Shown here piece after piece: positions 25,166 through 34,296 of a stretch of 52,726 bases of DNA. The stretch is from positions 1-52,726 of the forward strand of contig CANIBQ010000030.1 of the NCBI GenBank assembly GCA_947465645.1, in the 5' to 3' direction. Under the pieces are notes generated by a model. That model searched no databases and was not told the DNA's origin. It saw only the letters and a program-made list of their open reading frames with translations. Each line of letters begins with the position of its first letter. Within the stretch, counting starts at the first letter, position 1. Position numbers and translations under genes: made by a program. The DNA is from Acidobacteriota bacterium (lineage in GTDB: Bacteria; Acidobacteriota; Vicinamibacteria; Vicinamibacterales; UBA2999).

Positions 25166-26254
25166 CTAGGTTGCATGCCGGAAGTTGATGATATCGCCGT
25201 CCTGGACGATGTACTCCTTCCCCTCCAGCCGGACTTCACCATGCTCGCGGCAAACCGCCATCGAGCCGCGGGTGGTCAGCGCGTCGTAGCCGACGACCTC
25301 GGCGCGAATGAAGCCTCGCTGGATGTCGCTGTGAATTTCGCCGGCCGCGAGCTGCGCCTGCGTCTGGCGCGCAATCGACCAAGCACGACATTCGTCTTCG
25401 CCGACGGTGAAGAACGACATGTAGCCGAGCAGGTCATAGGTCGTGCGGATGACGCGATCGAGCCCCGATTCGGTCAGCCCAAGGTCCGCGAGGAAGGCCG
25501 AGGCGTCGTCGCCTTCGAGCTGTGAGATCTCCAGCTCGATCTTGGCGCACAGGGCGACAGCCTTCGTCGCGGCGTGCGCGAGAAATCCGGTGAGCCCCGT
25601 CTTGGCTGCCGCGCGCTCCACGCTCGATCCCGCATCGGCGACGTCGTCTTCGTCGAGGTTGATGACCAGCAGGAGCGGCTTGGCGGAGAGGAACTGGAAG
25701 CCGCGGAGCAGCTTGCGGTCGTCGCCGGTCAGCTCCAGGGTCCGCAGGGGCCTGCCTTCTTCGAGCGCTGCCTGGCAGCGTTGCACCAGGTCGCGCTCGC
25801 GTTCGAGCTCCGCCGATCGTCCCTTCTTTAGATCCTTCTCGATGCGTTCCAGCCGGCGTTCGGCCACACCCAGGTCCGCGAGGAGCAACTCGTCTTCCAT
25901 GGCCTGCGCGTCGCGCGCCGGATCGATGGAGCCCGATGGATGGGCGACCGCGGGGTCGCGGAAGGCGCGGACGACATGCACGAGCGCGTCGGCGTTCTTG
26001 TAGCCCGCGACATCGACGAGTGCCTGCGCGCCGGTGCGCGCCGGGCCGATGAGGTCGGTGAACTCCACCGTCGCCGGCACCCGCTTCTTGGGGTTGTACA
26101 TCCTGGTGAGCACGTCGAGCCGCGGGTCGGGCACCTTCGAGATGCCGATGTTGACGTCCCCTTTGCCTCGCGGCGCGTCGCGCGCGCTGGTCATGAGCTG
26201 AAATAGGGTCGTCCTGCCGCTGGAAGGAAAGCCGATGAGAGCCGCACGAAGCAT
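25166..26254 (-). CDS. Divergent YchF/Obg-type GTPase with altered P-loop
   Basis: 362 residues from the ATG at 26254, where homology begins. The YchF architecture is present: G domain (1-70 and 175-230), a coiled-coil insert (residues about 100-170, ERRLERIEKDLKKGRSAELERERDL), and a C-terminal TGS-type domain (YDLLGYMSFFTVGEDECRAW, then VQDGDIINFRHAT). The P-loop reads GFPSSGRTT: the invariant Lys is Arg. Switch II is DLIGPARTG rather than DxAG, and the base-recognition strand is LLLVINLDEDD. YchF normally prefers ATP and binds ribosomes. This copy looks like a paralogue, possibly with weak or no nucleotide hydrolysis. Confidence 0.8.
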   Translation of the reverse strand: MLRAALIGFPSSGRTTLFQLMTSARDAPRGKGDVNIGISKVPDPRLDVLTRMYNPKKRVPATVEFTDLIGPARTGAQALVDVAGYKNADALVHVVRAFRDPAVAHPSGSIDPARDAQAMEDELLLADLGVAERRLERIEKDLKKGRSAELERERDLVQRCQAALEEGRPLRTLELTGDDRKLLRGFQFLSAKPLLLVINLDEDDVADAGSSVERAAAKTGLTGFLAHAATKAVALCAKIELEISQLEGDDASAFLADLGLTESGLDRVIRTTYDLLGYMSFFTVGEDECRAWSIARQTQAQLAAGEIHSDIQRGFIRAEVVGYDALTTRGSMAVCREHGEVRLEGKEYIVQDGDIINFRHAT

Positions 26255-26298
26255 GGAACGTGGAGCGTACCACGCCCCAAGTTGAGTCCCTCCTTCGA

Positions 26299-26341
26299 TA
26301 GGGTCTGACCCCAATACAGCTTGTATTGGGGTCAGACCCTA
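26299..26341. repeat. Perfect 20-bp palindrome with 3-base loop (GGGGTCAGACCC family)
   Basis: Arms 26299-26318 and 26322-26341 are exact reverse complements around the loop GCT; each arm contains GGGTCTGACCCC or its complement. It lies in the intergenic space between the divergent YchF-like and mraZ genes, 64 bases upstream of the dcw promoter -35 box. It resembles REP/MITE-type palindromes of high-GC soil bacteria. Confidence 0.9.
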
Positions 26342-26404
26342 CCACAAGATATCGAAATTCGGGCGAAAGTTTGGCGTAACTCAAACCCCTTCAGAGAGTT
26401 AAGG

Positions 26405-26433
26405 TTGACAAGCCCGCCGCCCACGCTTAATAT
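26405..26433 (+). promoter_or_regulatory. Near-consensus sigma-70 promoter of the dcw cluster
   Basis: TTGACA at 26405-26410, exactly 17 bases, then TAATAT at 26428-26433. The transcript would start near 26440, so the leader before mraZ is at most about 18 bases. The MraZ operator repeats begin at 26438, right at this start point. Confidence 0.82.
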
Positions 26434-26437
26434 CCTG

Positions 26438-26461
26438 GTGGATTTTTGTGGTCTAAAGTGG
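26438..26461 (+). promoter_or_regulatory. MraZ operator: three GTGG direct repeats, 10-bp period
   Basis: GTGG occurs at 26438-26441, 26448-26451 and 26458-26461, exactly one helical turn apart. In E. coli MraZ binds repeats of TGGGN spaced by 5 bases, also a 10-bp period, upstream of its own gene. A degraded fourth copy (AGGG) is at 26468. The repeats overlap the predicted transcript start and the mraZ start codon, fitting autorepression. Confidence 0.75.
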
Positions 26462-26910
26462 AGAAAAAGGGTCTCAGGGGCAGCTCACCGGCTCGGATCG
26501 ACGACAAAGGCCGGCTGAAGGTGCCAACCATGTTTCGGGGGGTCATTCACGACCAGCAGGGGCCGGACGTCTTCGTCACGAGCCTGACGGGCGAGTGCGT
26601 CCGGATTTATCCGATGCAGGTCTGGCTCGACATCGAGCAGAAGCTCACGCAGATCCCCGGCAATCATCCCTCGAGACTCAAGTTTCTCGACCGCGTGAAC
26701 TACTACGGCCAGACGGGCGAACTCGACGGCCAGGGCCGCGTGGTCATCCCGGCGCACCTGCGCGACAGCGCATCGATCGTCGGCGACGTGCGCGTCTTCG
26801 GGCGCATCGACTATCTCGAGGTCTGGAACGAAGAGCGGTTCCTCAAGAAGCTCCAGAGCGAACCGTGGATGGACGACGACGGCTTGAAGCTCTCGGAGCA
26901 CGGCATCTAG
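26446..26910 (+). CDS. mraZ: Transcriptional regulator MraZ
   Basis: 154 residues if the TTG at 26446 is used, 150 from the GTG at 26458. The double AbrB-like fold is shown by two halves: ARIDDKGRLKVPTMFR and TGELDGQGRVVIPAHLR. MraZ is a ring-forming DNA-binding protein that represses the dcw promoter and interacts with RsmH. The gene is first in the cluster, as usual. The start is unclear because the transcript is expected to begin only a few bases upstream and no strong ribosome binding site is present. The usual MFRG N-terminus appears here as LRGSSPARID. Confidence 0.92.
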   Translation: MWSKVEKKGLRGSSPARIDDKGRLKVPTMFRGVIHDQQGPDVFVTSLTGECVRIYPMQVWLDIEQKLTQIPGNHPSRLKFLDRVNYYGQTGELDGQGRVVIPAHLRDSASIVGDVRVFGRIDYLEVWNEERFLKKLQSEPWMDDDGLKLSEHGI

Positions 26911-26937
26911 TGGCGTGTCTCTTCCACTGGTGACGCG

Positions 26938-27828
26938 ATGCACGAACCGGTCATGGTCGCGGAAGTGCTCGAACACCTCGAGCCGTCGCGAGGCGGGGTG
27001 TTCATCGACTGCACGGTGGGGCTTGGCGGTCACGCGCGGGCGATGCTCGCCGCCGGCGCGTCGAGACTGATCGGCGTCGATCGCGATCCCGCGGCGCTCG
27101 AGCGTGCCCGCGCCGCGTTGAGCGAGTTTGGCGACCGGGTGGAGCTGGTCCACGGCGACTACCGCGGCATCGACGAGATGCTCGACGCGCGCGGCATCAC
27201 GGGGGTGGACGGCGTGCTCGCGGATCTCGGCGTGTCGTCGATGCAGCTCGACGCACCGGGCCGCGGATTCAGCTTCCGGCGCGACGAGCCGCTCGACATG
27301 CGGATGGATACGACCGCTGGACCGACCGCTGCCGAGGCGATCCGCGACGCCGACGAGCGAATGCTGGCGGACGTGATCTACGAGTTCGGCGAGGAGCGGC
27401 ACGCAAGACGAATCGCGCGCTCGCTGGTGGAGCACAGGACCCGCGCGCCGATTGAAACGACCGGGCAGCTCGCCGACATCGTCCGGCGGGCGATACCGCG
27501 GAAGGGCTACATGCGGATCGACCCGGCGACGCGGACGTTCCAGGCGATCCGCATCTGGGTAAACCGGGAGCTGGAAGGCCTCGACGCGTTTCTGCTGCAC
27601 GTGGCGCGGCGGCTTTCCCCGGGAGGACGGCTGGCGGTGATTACGTTCCACTCGTTGGAGGATCGGATCGTGAAGCACACGCTGCGGTCGCTGCAGGCGG
27701 CTGGGGAGATCGGACTGACGGTGCGCACGAAGCGTCCCCTCGTGCCCACCGAGGCCGAGGTCGAGCGAAATCCGAGAGCGCGCAGCGCCAAGCTGCGCGC
27801 CGCTGAACGAAACGGGCGGACATCATGA
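26938..27828 (+). CDS. rsmH: 16S rRNA (cytosine-1402-N4)-methyltransferase
   Basis: 296 residues, normal length. Methylates C1402 of 16S rRNA in the decoding centre using S-adenosylmethionine. Recognised by MHEPVMVAEVLEHL, the SAM pocket DCTVGLGGHARAML and GVDRDPAALERA, then DGVLADLGVSSMQLD, GRGFSFRRDEPLDMRMD, FQAIRIWVNRELE and ITFHSLEDRIVKHT. It is the second gene of the dcw cluster as in most bacteria, and its stop overlaps the ftsL-like start (ATGA). Confidence 0.97.
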   Translation: MHEPVMVAEVLEHLEPSRGGVFIDCTVGLGGHARAMLAAGASRLIGVDRDPAALERARAALSEFGDRVELVHGDYRGIDEMLDARGITGVDGVLADLGVSSMQLDAPGRGFSFRRDEPLDMRMDTTAGPTAAEAIRDADERMLADVIYEFGEERHARRIARSLVEHRTRAPIETTGQLADIVRRAIPRKGYMRIDPATRTFQAIRIWVNRELEGLDAFLLHVARRLSPGGRLAVITFHSLEDRIVKHTLRSLQAAGEIGLTVRTKRPLVPTEAEVERNPRARSAKLRAAERNGRTS

Positions 27829-28217
27829 CGGCGGACACATTCGAATACGCGATCAAGAAGGACGTTCGAAACAACCCGATCGTGCGCGAGGTCGACCGCG
27901 ACCGGCACCGCGAGATGTGGCGGTCGCTGGGCGTCGGGGTGTTTCTCGTGGCGGTGCTGCTGTTTTCGGCGTGGCAGCACTTCGAGCTGCTGCGCCACGG
28001 CTACCGGATCGAGGAAACGCAGAAAGAGCGCGCGTCTGAAATCGAGATCAACCGTCATCTCAGGCTCGAGATCGAGACGCTTCGCGCGCCGGCCCGCATC
28101 GAGCGGCTTGCAACCGAACGGCTCCACATGATCTCGCCGGGCCCCGGCGACGCGTCGGTGATCGAGCGGGTGCTGCCCACCCCGCCGCCGCCGCGTTCGG
28201 TCGTCGCGCGGCGGTAG
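27825..28217 (+). CDS. ftsL: FtsL-like cell division protein
   Basis: 130 residues with the bitopic FtsL layout: a cytoplasmic N-terminus of about 33 residues, one membrane helix (LGVGVFLVAVLLFSAWQ), a periplasmic coiled coil (residues 55-95, EIEINRHLRLEIETLRAPARIE) with the RIERLATERLHM heptad end, and a Pro-rich tail. FtsL joins FtsB and FtsQ to activate FtsWI. Sequence conservation in this family is low, so position between rsmH and ftsI is the main support. It is longer at the N-terminus than usual. Confidence 0.82.
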   Translation: MTADTFEYAIKKDVRNNPIVREVDRDRHREMWRSLGVGVFLVAVLLFSAWQHFELLRHGYRIEETQKERASEIEINRHLRLEIETLRAPARIERLATERLHMISPGPGDASVIERVLPTPPPPRSVVARR

Positions 28218-28238
28218 GTCGGAAAGAACGGGGATTCG

Positions 28239-30266
28239 GTGGCAGATACCTCGGCCAACGCCTGGCGCACGACGCTGAAGCGCCGGCTCGCTGTGGCCGC
28301 CGCGGTGTTCCTCGCGTGGTCGGTGGCGATCGAGGCGCGGCTCGTTTACCTGCAGGTCATCCGGCATGACGAGATGCTGAGCCGCGCCGAGCGTCAGCAG
28401 ATGCGCACGGTTGCCGCGCCCGCCAAGCGCGGAGAGATCCTCGACCGCGACGGCCGCGTGCTTGCCTACAGCGTCGACGCCGAATCCATCTACGCCGTCC
28501 CTCCCGACATCGCGGATCCCGACACGGCGGCCGGCGCGCTGTGCGACGCCCTCGACGACTGCGCCCCCAAGGAGCGGCAGGCGCTGGCGGACCGCATTCG
28601 ACGGGGCCGCTCGTTCGTGTACGTGCGCCGCCAGGCGTCGCCCGATCAGGCGCGCCGGGTCGCCGAGCTGCAGCTCGAAGGCGTCGGGTTCATGAAGGAG
28701 AACCGCCGCTTCTATCCCAACAAGGATCTCGCCGCGCACCTGCTCGGCTACGTCGGCCTCGACAACTCCGGGCTGGGAGGAATCGAGGCGGCCTACGACA
28801 GCTTGATCAAAGGACGCGCCGGCACGGTGCTGATCCAGACCGACGCGCGCCGCCACGCGTTCAGCAGGACAGAGAAGCTGCCGACGGCCGGCGCGTCGCT
28901 CGAGCTGACGATCGACCAGTACCTGCAGCACGTCGCCGAGCGCGAGCTCCGTGCCGGCGTCGAGTGGGCCGGCGCTGACGGCGGCTCCGCCATCGTGATG
29001 GACCCGATGAGCGGCGAGATCCTCGCGCTGGCGAACTACCCGACCTTCAATCCAAACGCCTACCGCCAGTTTGCGGAGAACGACCGGCGCAACCGGGCGA
29101 CCCAGGATCTCTACGAGCCTGGATCGACGTTCAAGATCGTGACGGCCAGCGCGGCGCTGGAAGAAAAGGTCTTCGCGCCCGACACGTTGATCCAGACCAG
29201 CCCCGGCCGCATCCGCTTTGGATCGCGCGTCGTCGACGAAGCCGACGGGCATGACTACGGCCTGATTTCGTTCAGCACGGTGATCGTCAAGTCGAGCAAC
29301 GTCGGCGCGATCAAGATCGGCCTGCGCGTCGGCCCGGAGCGGCTGAGCGAGTACGTCAAGCGATTCGGATTCGGTCGCCCCTCTTCGCCTGACTTCCGTG
29401 GCGAGAGCCCGGGCATCGTGTGGTCGTCTTCGAAGCTGAACGACAGCGCCCTGGCCTCCGTCTCGATGGGATATCAGGTCGGTGTGACGCCGCTGCAGAT
29501 GGCGGTGGCGTTCAGCGCCGTGGCGAATGGCGGCGAACTGCTGCAGCCGCGCCTGGTTCGCGCGGTCGTTCGGGACGGCCAGCGCGTGCCCGTGCCACGC
29601 AAGGTGCTTGGGCGCGCGGTCAAGCCGGAGACCGCCGCCGAGCTGACGACGATCATGGAAGAGGTCGTGGCGGACGGAACCGGGAAGACGGCGCAGATCG
29701 CGGGCTACGGCGTCGCCGGCAAGACCGGCACGGCGCAGAAGGTGGTCAACGGACGGTACTCGCACTCCGACTACAACGTGTCGTTCGCCGGATTCCTGCC
29801 CTCACGAAAGCCCAAGTACACCATCGTCGTGGTCGTCGATTCGCCCCGCAAGGTGCGCGCGTACGGCAGCATCGTGGCCGCGCCAATCTTCCAGAAGATC
29901 GCCGCCGCCGCCCTCCGGCAGGGCGGCATCGCCCCATCGATCAACGCCCCGCCTCCGCTGCTCGTCGCCCGCCGCGATGACGAGAGCGAGCAGCCGACGG
30001 CTGGCGCCGCGGAGATTCCGGCCATCGTGACGCTGGCGGGCTCTTCGCAGAGTCCGGCCTCGCTCTTCCCCGACCTTCGCGGCCTCGGCGCTCGCGATGC
30101 GCTCCGGTCGTTGACGCGGCTCGGGCTGACCGCGCGCCTCAGTGGCGACGGGGTGGTCGTCCAGCAGAGCCCCGCAGCGGGAGGCCCGATCGAACCAGGC
30201 ACGCAGGCCACGTTGTGGCTGAAGCGCCAGGCGCCGCCCCGCGGAGCGAGTGAACCGGAGCCATGA
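28239..30266 (+). CDS. ftsI: Penicillin-binding protein FtsI (PBP3) with PASTA domain
   Basis: 675 residues from a GTG at 28239. Septal transpeptidase that crosslinks peptidoglycan; one N-terminal membrane helix (residues 16-32). The dimerisation domain contains RGEILDRDGRVLAYS. The transpeptidase motifs are S296TFK299, S352SN354 and K495TGT498. The last 65 residues form one PASTA domain (LFPDLRGLGARDALRSLTRL and VVVQQSPAAGGPIEPG), a feature of Gram-positive and some other phyla but not of E. coli FtsI. Its stop overlaps murE by four bases. Confidence 0.95.
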   Translation: MADTSANAWRTTLKRRLAVAAAVFLAWSVAIEARLVYLQVIRHDEMLSRAERQQMRTVAAPAKRGEILDRDGRVLAYSVDAESIYAVPPDIADPDTAAGALCDALDDCAPKERQALADRIRRGRSFVYVRRQASPDQARRVAELQLEGVGFMKENRRFYPNKDLAAHLLGYVGLDNSGLGGIEAAYDSLIKGRAGTVLIQTDARRHAFSRTEKLPTAGASLELTIDQYLQHVAERELRAGVEWAGADGGSAIVMDPMSGEILALANYPTFNPNAYRQFAENDRRNRATQDLYEPGSTFKIVTASAALEEKVFAPDTLIQTSPGRIRFGSRVVDEADGHDYGLISFSTVIVKSSNVGAIKIGLRVGPERLSEYVKRFGFGRPSSPDFRGESPGIVWSSSKLNDSALASVSMGYQVGVTPLQMAVAFSAVANGGELLQPRLVRAVVRDGQRVPVPRKVLGRAVKPETAAELTTIMEEVVADGTGKTAQIAGYGVAGKTGTAQKVVNGRYSHSDYNVSFAGFLPSRKPKYTIVVVVDSPRKVRAYGSIVAAPIFQKIAAAALRQGGIAPSINAPPPLLVARRDDESEQPTAGAAEIPAIVTLAGSSQSPASLFPDLRGLGARDALRSLTRLGLTARLSGDGVVVQQSPAAGGPIEPGTQATLWLKRQAPPRGASEPEP

Positions 30267-31792
30267 CGGTCTACGAGCTGCTGCAGGCGTGGGTGTGCGC
30301 GTGGCCACCGGGCTTGCCACCGGACGAGCGCCCCGAATTGCCCGCCCACACCAGCACGCTCGACATCGTCTGTTCGGGAGTGACCCACGATTCGCGGCAG
30401 GTCACCCCTGGCTCCGTGTTCGTGGCGTTGAAGGGCTTCAAGAGCGACGGGATCGACTTCGCGCCGAGGGCGATCGCCTCTGGCGCCGCCGCGATTGTCG
30501 CGGAGCGGGTGCCGGATTCGCCGTCGAGCGTGCCCTGGATCGTCGTGGGCGACGCGCGACTGGCGCTGGCGCTGCTCGCAGCCGAGCGTTTCGGGCACCC
30601 CAGCCGGGAGATGCAGGTGCTGGGCATCACCGGCACGAACGGGAAGACGACGACGGGCTACCTCGCGAGCGCGATCTTCGAGGCGGCGGGGATCGCGTGC
30701 GGATTGATGGGGACGGTCACGTACCGGGTCGGCGCACGCGAGTTTGCGGCGACCCGGACGACGCCGGAGGCGCCCGACGTGCAGGCGTTGATGCGGCAGA
30801 TGGTCGACGCCGGGTGCGGCGCGTGCGTGATGGAGGTGTCGTCGCACGCGCTGGCGCTTCGGCGTGTCGACGGCATCACGTTCGCGGCGGGCATCTTTAC
30901 GAACCTGACGCGCGACCATCTCGATTTTCACGCGGACATGGAGGACTACTTCGCCGCGAAGAGACGGTTGTTCGAGATGCTTCCCGAGGGCGCGCCGGCG
31001 GTGGTGAACGTTGACGACCCGCGCGGAGCGGCACTGGCAGACAGCGTGGCCCGGCCGGTGACGTACGCGATCAATCGTCCTGCCGACGTGACGCCTGGGC
31101 CGCTGTCGTTTTCGCTCGCTGGTCTCGAGTTCGACGCGCGCACGCCGCAAGGAATCGTCCGCGTCCAGTCGAAGCTGGTTGGCAAGCCGAACGTCTACAA
31201 CATCCTCGCGGCCGTTGCCGCCGCCGGGGCGCTCGGCGTTCCCCTTGCGGGGATCGCGGCTGGGTTGAAGAAACTGCCGGGCGTGCCCGGGCGCTTCGAG
31301 GTGACCTCGTCGGCCGCCGACGACATCACCGTGGTGGTGGATTACGCGCATACCGACGATGCGCTGCGCAACCTGCTCGAGACCGCCCGCCCGCTTGCAG
31401 GCAGGCGGCTGATCACGGTCTTCGGGGCCGGAGGGGACCGCGATCGCACCAAGCGGCCGCTGATGGGAATGGTGGCAGCCCGGCTGAGCGACGTCGTCGT
31501 GGTCACGTCGGACAACCCGCGAAGCGAGGATCCGGTCCGGATCATCGACGAAGTGAAGCGGGGCGCGGAACCGGAAACGCGGCAGCGAGGCGCCGAAGTG
31601 CTGACGATCGTCGATCGGCGGGATGCGATCGCCCGCGCGGTCGAACGCGCCGCGCCGGGCGACGTAGTGCTAATCGCCGGCAAGGGCCACGAGAAGTACC
31701 AGGAGATCGACGGACGAGTGCTGCCGTTTGACGATGTCGCGGTGGCGCGTGAGGCGCTGGAGGCGCGGCGGGTGAAGTCGCGAGTTGGGTGA
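30263..31792 (+). CDS. murE: UDP-MurNAc-tripeptide synthetase MurE, meso-DAP type
   Basis: 509 residues. ATP-dependent ligase adding the third residue of the peptidoglycan stem in the cytoplasm. The P-loop GTNGKTT is at residues 124-130, TTPEAPDV and EVSSHAL follow, and the acceptor-amino-acid motif is D417NPR420 (DNPRSEDP). DNPR is the form that binds meso-diaminopimelate, so a DAP-type wall is expected. The ATG overlaps the ftsI stop and its own stop overlaps the murF GTG start, giving tight coupling. Confidence 0.96.
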   Translation: MTVYELLQAWVCAWPPGLPPDERPELPAHTSTLDIVCSGVTHDSRQVTPGSVFVALKGFKSDGIDFAPRAIASGAAAIVAERVPDSPSSVPWIVVGDARLALALLAAERFGHPSREMQVLGITGTNGKTTTGYLASAIFEAAGIACGLMGTVTYRVGAREFAATRTTPEAPDVQALMRQMVDAGCGACVMEVSSHALALRRVDGITFAAGIFTNLTRDHLDFHADMEDYFAAKRRLFEMLPEGAPAVVNVDDPRGAALADSVARPVTYAINRPADVTPGPLSFSLAGLEFDARTPQGIVRVQSKLVGKPNVYNILAAVAAAGALGVPLAGIAAGLKKLPGVPGRFEVTSSAADDITVVVDYAHTDDALRNLLETARPLAGRRLITVFGAGGDRDRTKRPLMGMVAARLSDVVVVTSDNPRSEDPVRIIDEVKRGAEPETRQRGAEVLTIVDRRDAIARAVERAAPGDVVLIAGKGHEKYQEIDGRVLPFDDVAVAREALEARRVKSRVG

Positions 31793-33201
31793 GCGAGCTG
31801 CGTCTCACGGTGAAGTGGGTTGCCGACGCGGTCGGCGGCCGGTTGGTGTCCGGTGAGCCGGACCAACTGGTGGGCCACGTCACCACGGATTCGCGGGCGC
31901 TCCGGCCAGGTGACTTCTTCGTCGCGCTGCGCGGCGAGCGGTTTGACGGCCATGAGTTCGTGGGCGACGTGCTGAGCCGCGGCGCCACTGGGGCGATTGT
32001 CGAGGCGGACCGTCAGGGTCCGGCGCGGGCCTTTACGGCCCGCGGAGCCGCCTTGATCGAGGTCGGCGACACCACGAAGGCGCTGCAGGACCTGGCGCAC
32101 GCGGTGCGAAAGGCGTCGGGAACCCGCGTGGTCGCGATTACCGGCAGCGCGGGCAAGACGACGACCAAGGAAACGATTGCGGAGTTTCTGTCGACGCGGT
32201 TTCGCGTCGTGAAGAACAAGGGGAATCTGAACAATCACATCGGACTGCCGTTGTCGCTGATGCAGCTTCGCGAGCAGCCGGACGTCGCCGTGATGGAACT
32301 TGGAATGAACCACGCCGGAGAAATCAGCACGCTCGTCGCCATCGCCGAGCCCGAGGTGCGCGTCTGGACGAACGTGGGCGACGCGCACATCGGGTTCTTC
32401 GAATCGGCGGACGCGATTGCCGACGCGAAGGCGGAGATCCTCGAGAACGCCGGCCCTGCCCACGTGCTCGTCTGCAACGCCGATGACCCGCGCGTGACCG
32501 CGAGGGCAGCCGGCTTCGCCGGCCGCACGCTGACGTTCGGTACCTCCGAGGGGGCCACGGTGCGCGCGACGAATGTCGAGGACCTGGGCGTGGACGGGAT
32601 GCGCGCGCACGTGACGACTCCGGCTGGCGAGCTGGACGTCGAGACGCCGCTGCTCGGTCGCGGCAATCTCGCGAACGTGCTGGCGGCGACCGCCGTGGCC
32701 GTCGACTGTGGCGTTGGTCTCGATGTCATCGCCGCGGCAGCGTCGCGTCTGACGCCGGCCGATCGCCGAGGCGCGGTGCGGCGCCTGCGCGACGGAATCA
32801 CGCTGATCGACGACTCCTACAACTCCAGTCCCACGGCGCTGCAACGGGCTCTCGAGGTGCTCGCGAGCGAACGGCGTGCGGCGCGGAAGGTCGCGATCCT
32901 CGGCGAGATGCTCGAGCTGGGGGAGCACTCGATCGAGCTGCACCGTCAGTCAGGTCGCGCGGCCGCGCACGCCGGCGTCGCGCTGCTCTTCGCCATTGGC
33001 GGCCGTCCCGCGGAGGCGCTCGCCGATGCGGCCGGGAACGAAGGGATGCCGCGGTCGGCTGTCCGCTACTACGAGAGCAGCGAGGCGGCGGCGCCGGCCG
33101 TGGCGGCATCAATCCAGGCGGGCGACGTCGTCCTCGTCAAAGGCTCCCGCGGCACGCGCACCGACGTGGTCGCCGACCGCATCGCGGCGGAGCACGCCTG
33201 A
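31789..33201 (+). CDS. murF: UDP-MurNAc-tripeptide:D-Ala-D-Ala ligase
   Basis: 470 residues from a GTG start shared with the murE stop (GTGA). Adds the D-Ala-D-Ala dipeptide to the stem. Readable motifs: [23 protein letters not shown] at the N-terminus, ATP site [12 protein letters not shown] (P-loop from residue 119), [25 protein letters not shown], and [17 protein letters not shown] in the C-terminal domain. Normal length and order. The D-Ala-D-Ala ligase that supplies it is not in the cluster. Confidence 0.96.
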   Translation: MSELRLTVKWVADAVGGRLVSGEPDQLVGHVTTDSRALRPGDFFVALRGERFDGHEFVGDVLSRGATGAIVEADRQGPARAFTARGAALIEVGDTTKALQDLAHAVRKASGTRVVAITGSAGKTTTKETIAEFLSTRFRVVKNKGNLNNHIGLPLSLMQLREQPDVAVMELGMNHAGEISTLVAIAEPEVRVWTNVGDAHIGFFESADAIADAKAEILENAGPAHVLVCNADDPRVTARAAGFAGRTLTFGTSEGATVRATNVEDLGVDGMRAHVTTPAGELDVETPLLGRGNLANVLAATAVAVDCGVGLDVIAAAASRLTPADRRGAVRRLRDGITLIDDSYNSSPTALQRALEVLASERRAARKVAILGEMLELGEHSIELHRQSGRAAAHAGVALLFAIGGRPAEALADAAGNEGMPRSAVRYYESSEAAAPAVAASIQAGDVVLVKGSRGTRTDVVADRIAAEHA

Positions 33202-34292
33202 TGCTGTATTACCTGCTGCCGCCGCTGTCGGATGTCTTCGGCGTGCTCAACGTCACCCGGTACATCACGTTCCGCACGGCGGCGGCCAGCCTCACGGCGC
33301 TCTTCATCAGCCTCGTCTTCGGCCCGTGGCTGATCCGCAAGCTGCGTGACTTCCAGATCGGACAGATCATCCGGCAGGAAGGACCGCAGTCGCATCGCGC
33401 CAAGGCCGGGACGCCGACGATGGGCGGTTTGCTCATCCTGGCCGCGGCGATCGCTCCGACGCTGCTCTGGGCCGACCTGTCCAACCCGTACATCTGGATC
33501 GCGGTGCTGTCGACGCTCGGGTTCGGCGCGGTCGGTTTCGCAGACGACTACCTGAAGATCGTCCGCCGCTCGCATCACGGCCTGATCCCCCGGTACAAGA
33601 TGGGGCTCCAGATTGTCATCGCGCTCGGCGTCGGCGTGGCGCTCCTGGTGCTCGCGCAACAGAATCCCCCGCTCTACAACACGCGGTTGATCTTCCCGTT
33701 CTTCAAGAACCTCATCCCCGACCTGGGCTGGTGGTACCTTCCGTTCGCCGCGTTCGTCCTTGTCGCGTGGACCAACGCGGTCAACCTCACCGACGGCCTC
33801 GACGGCCTCGCGATCAGCACGTTCGCCGTGTCTGCCGCGGCGCTCACCGCGCTGGCCTACGTGACCGGCCACGCGGTGCTCGCCAACTATCTGCTGCTCG
33901 TGCGCTTCGCGCCCGTTGGCGAGCTGACGATCTTCTGCGGCGCGCTCGTGGGGGCGAGCCTCGGATTCCTCTGGTACAACTCGTACCCCGCCGAGATCTT
34001 CATGGGCGACGTCGGATCGCTCGCCCTTGGCGGCGCGCTCGGCACCGTCGGCATCCTGATCAAGCAGGAGCTGTTGCTGCCGATCGTCGGCGGCATCTTC
34101 GTCCTCGAAGCCGCCTCAGTCGTCATTCAAGTCGGCTCGTTCAAGTTGACGGGCAAGCGTGTGTTCAAGATGTCGCCGATTCACCATCACTTCGAGTTGA
34201 TTGGATGGAGCGAGCCCAAGATCATTTCCAGGTTCCTGATCCTGGCGGTCATCTTTGCGCTGTTCAGCCTCACCTCGCTGAAGCTGCGGTGA
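33201..34292 (+). CDS. mraY: Phospho-MurNAc-pentapeptide transferase MraY
   Basis: 363 residues, about ten membrane helices. Transfers phospho-MurNAc-pentapeptide to undecaprenyl phosphate to give lipid I. Catalytic and substrate motifs: [25 protein letters not shown] (paired Asp), [15 protein letters not shown] and [10 protein letters not shown], then [11 protein letters not shown] in the cytoplasmic loop. The ATG shares a base with the murF TGA (TGATG). No oddities. Confidence 0.97.
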   Translation: MLYYLLPPLSDVFGVLNVTRYITFRTAAASLTALFISLVFGPWLIRKLRDFQIGQIIRQEGPQSHRAKAGTPTMGGLLILAAAIAPTLLWADLSNPYIWIAVLSTLGFGAVGFADDYLKIVRRSHHGLIPRYKMGLQIVIALGVGVALLVLAQQNPPLYNTRLIFPFFKNLIPDLGWWYLPFAAFVLVAWTNAVNLTDGLDGLAISTFAVSAAALTALAYVTGHAVLANYLLLVRFAPVGELTIFCGALVGASLGFLWYNSYPAEIFMGDVGSLALGGALGTVGILIKQELLLPIVGGIFVLEAASVVIQVGSFKLTGKRVFKMSPIHHHFELIGWSEPKIISRFLILAVIFALFSLTSLKLR

Positions 34293-34296
34293 TGGC

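Noticed and set aside
27507..29765. 752-residue minus-strand reading frame across rsmH-ftsI
   Set aside because: Shadow of high-GC coding sequence; rich in Arg, His and Asp without domains, opposite to recognised genes.
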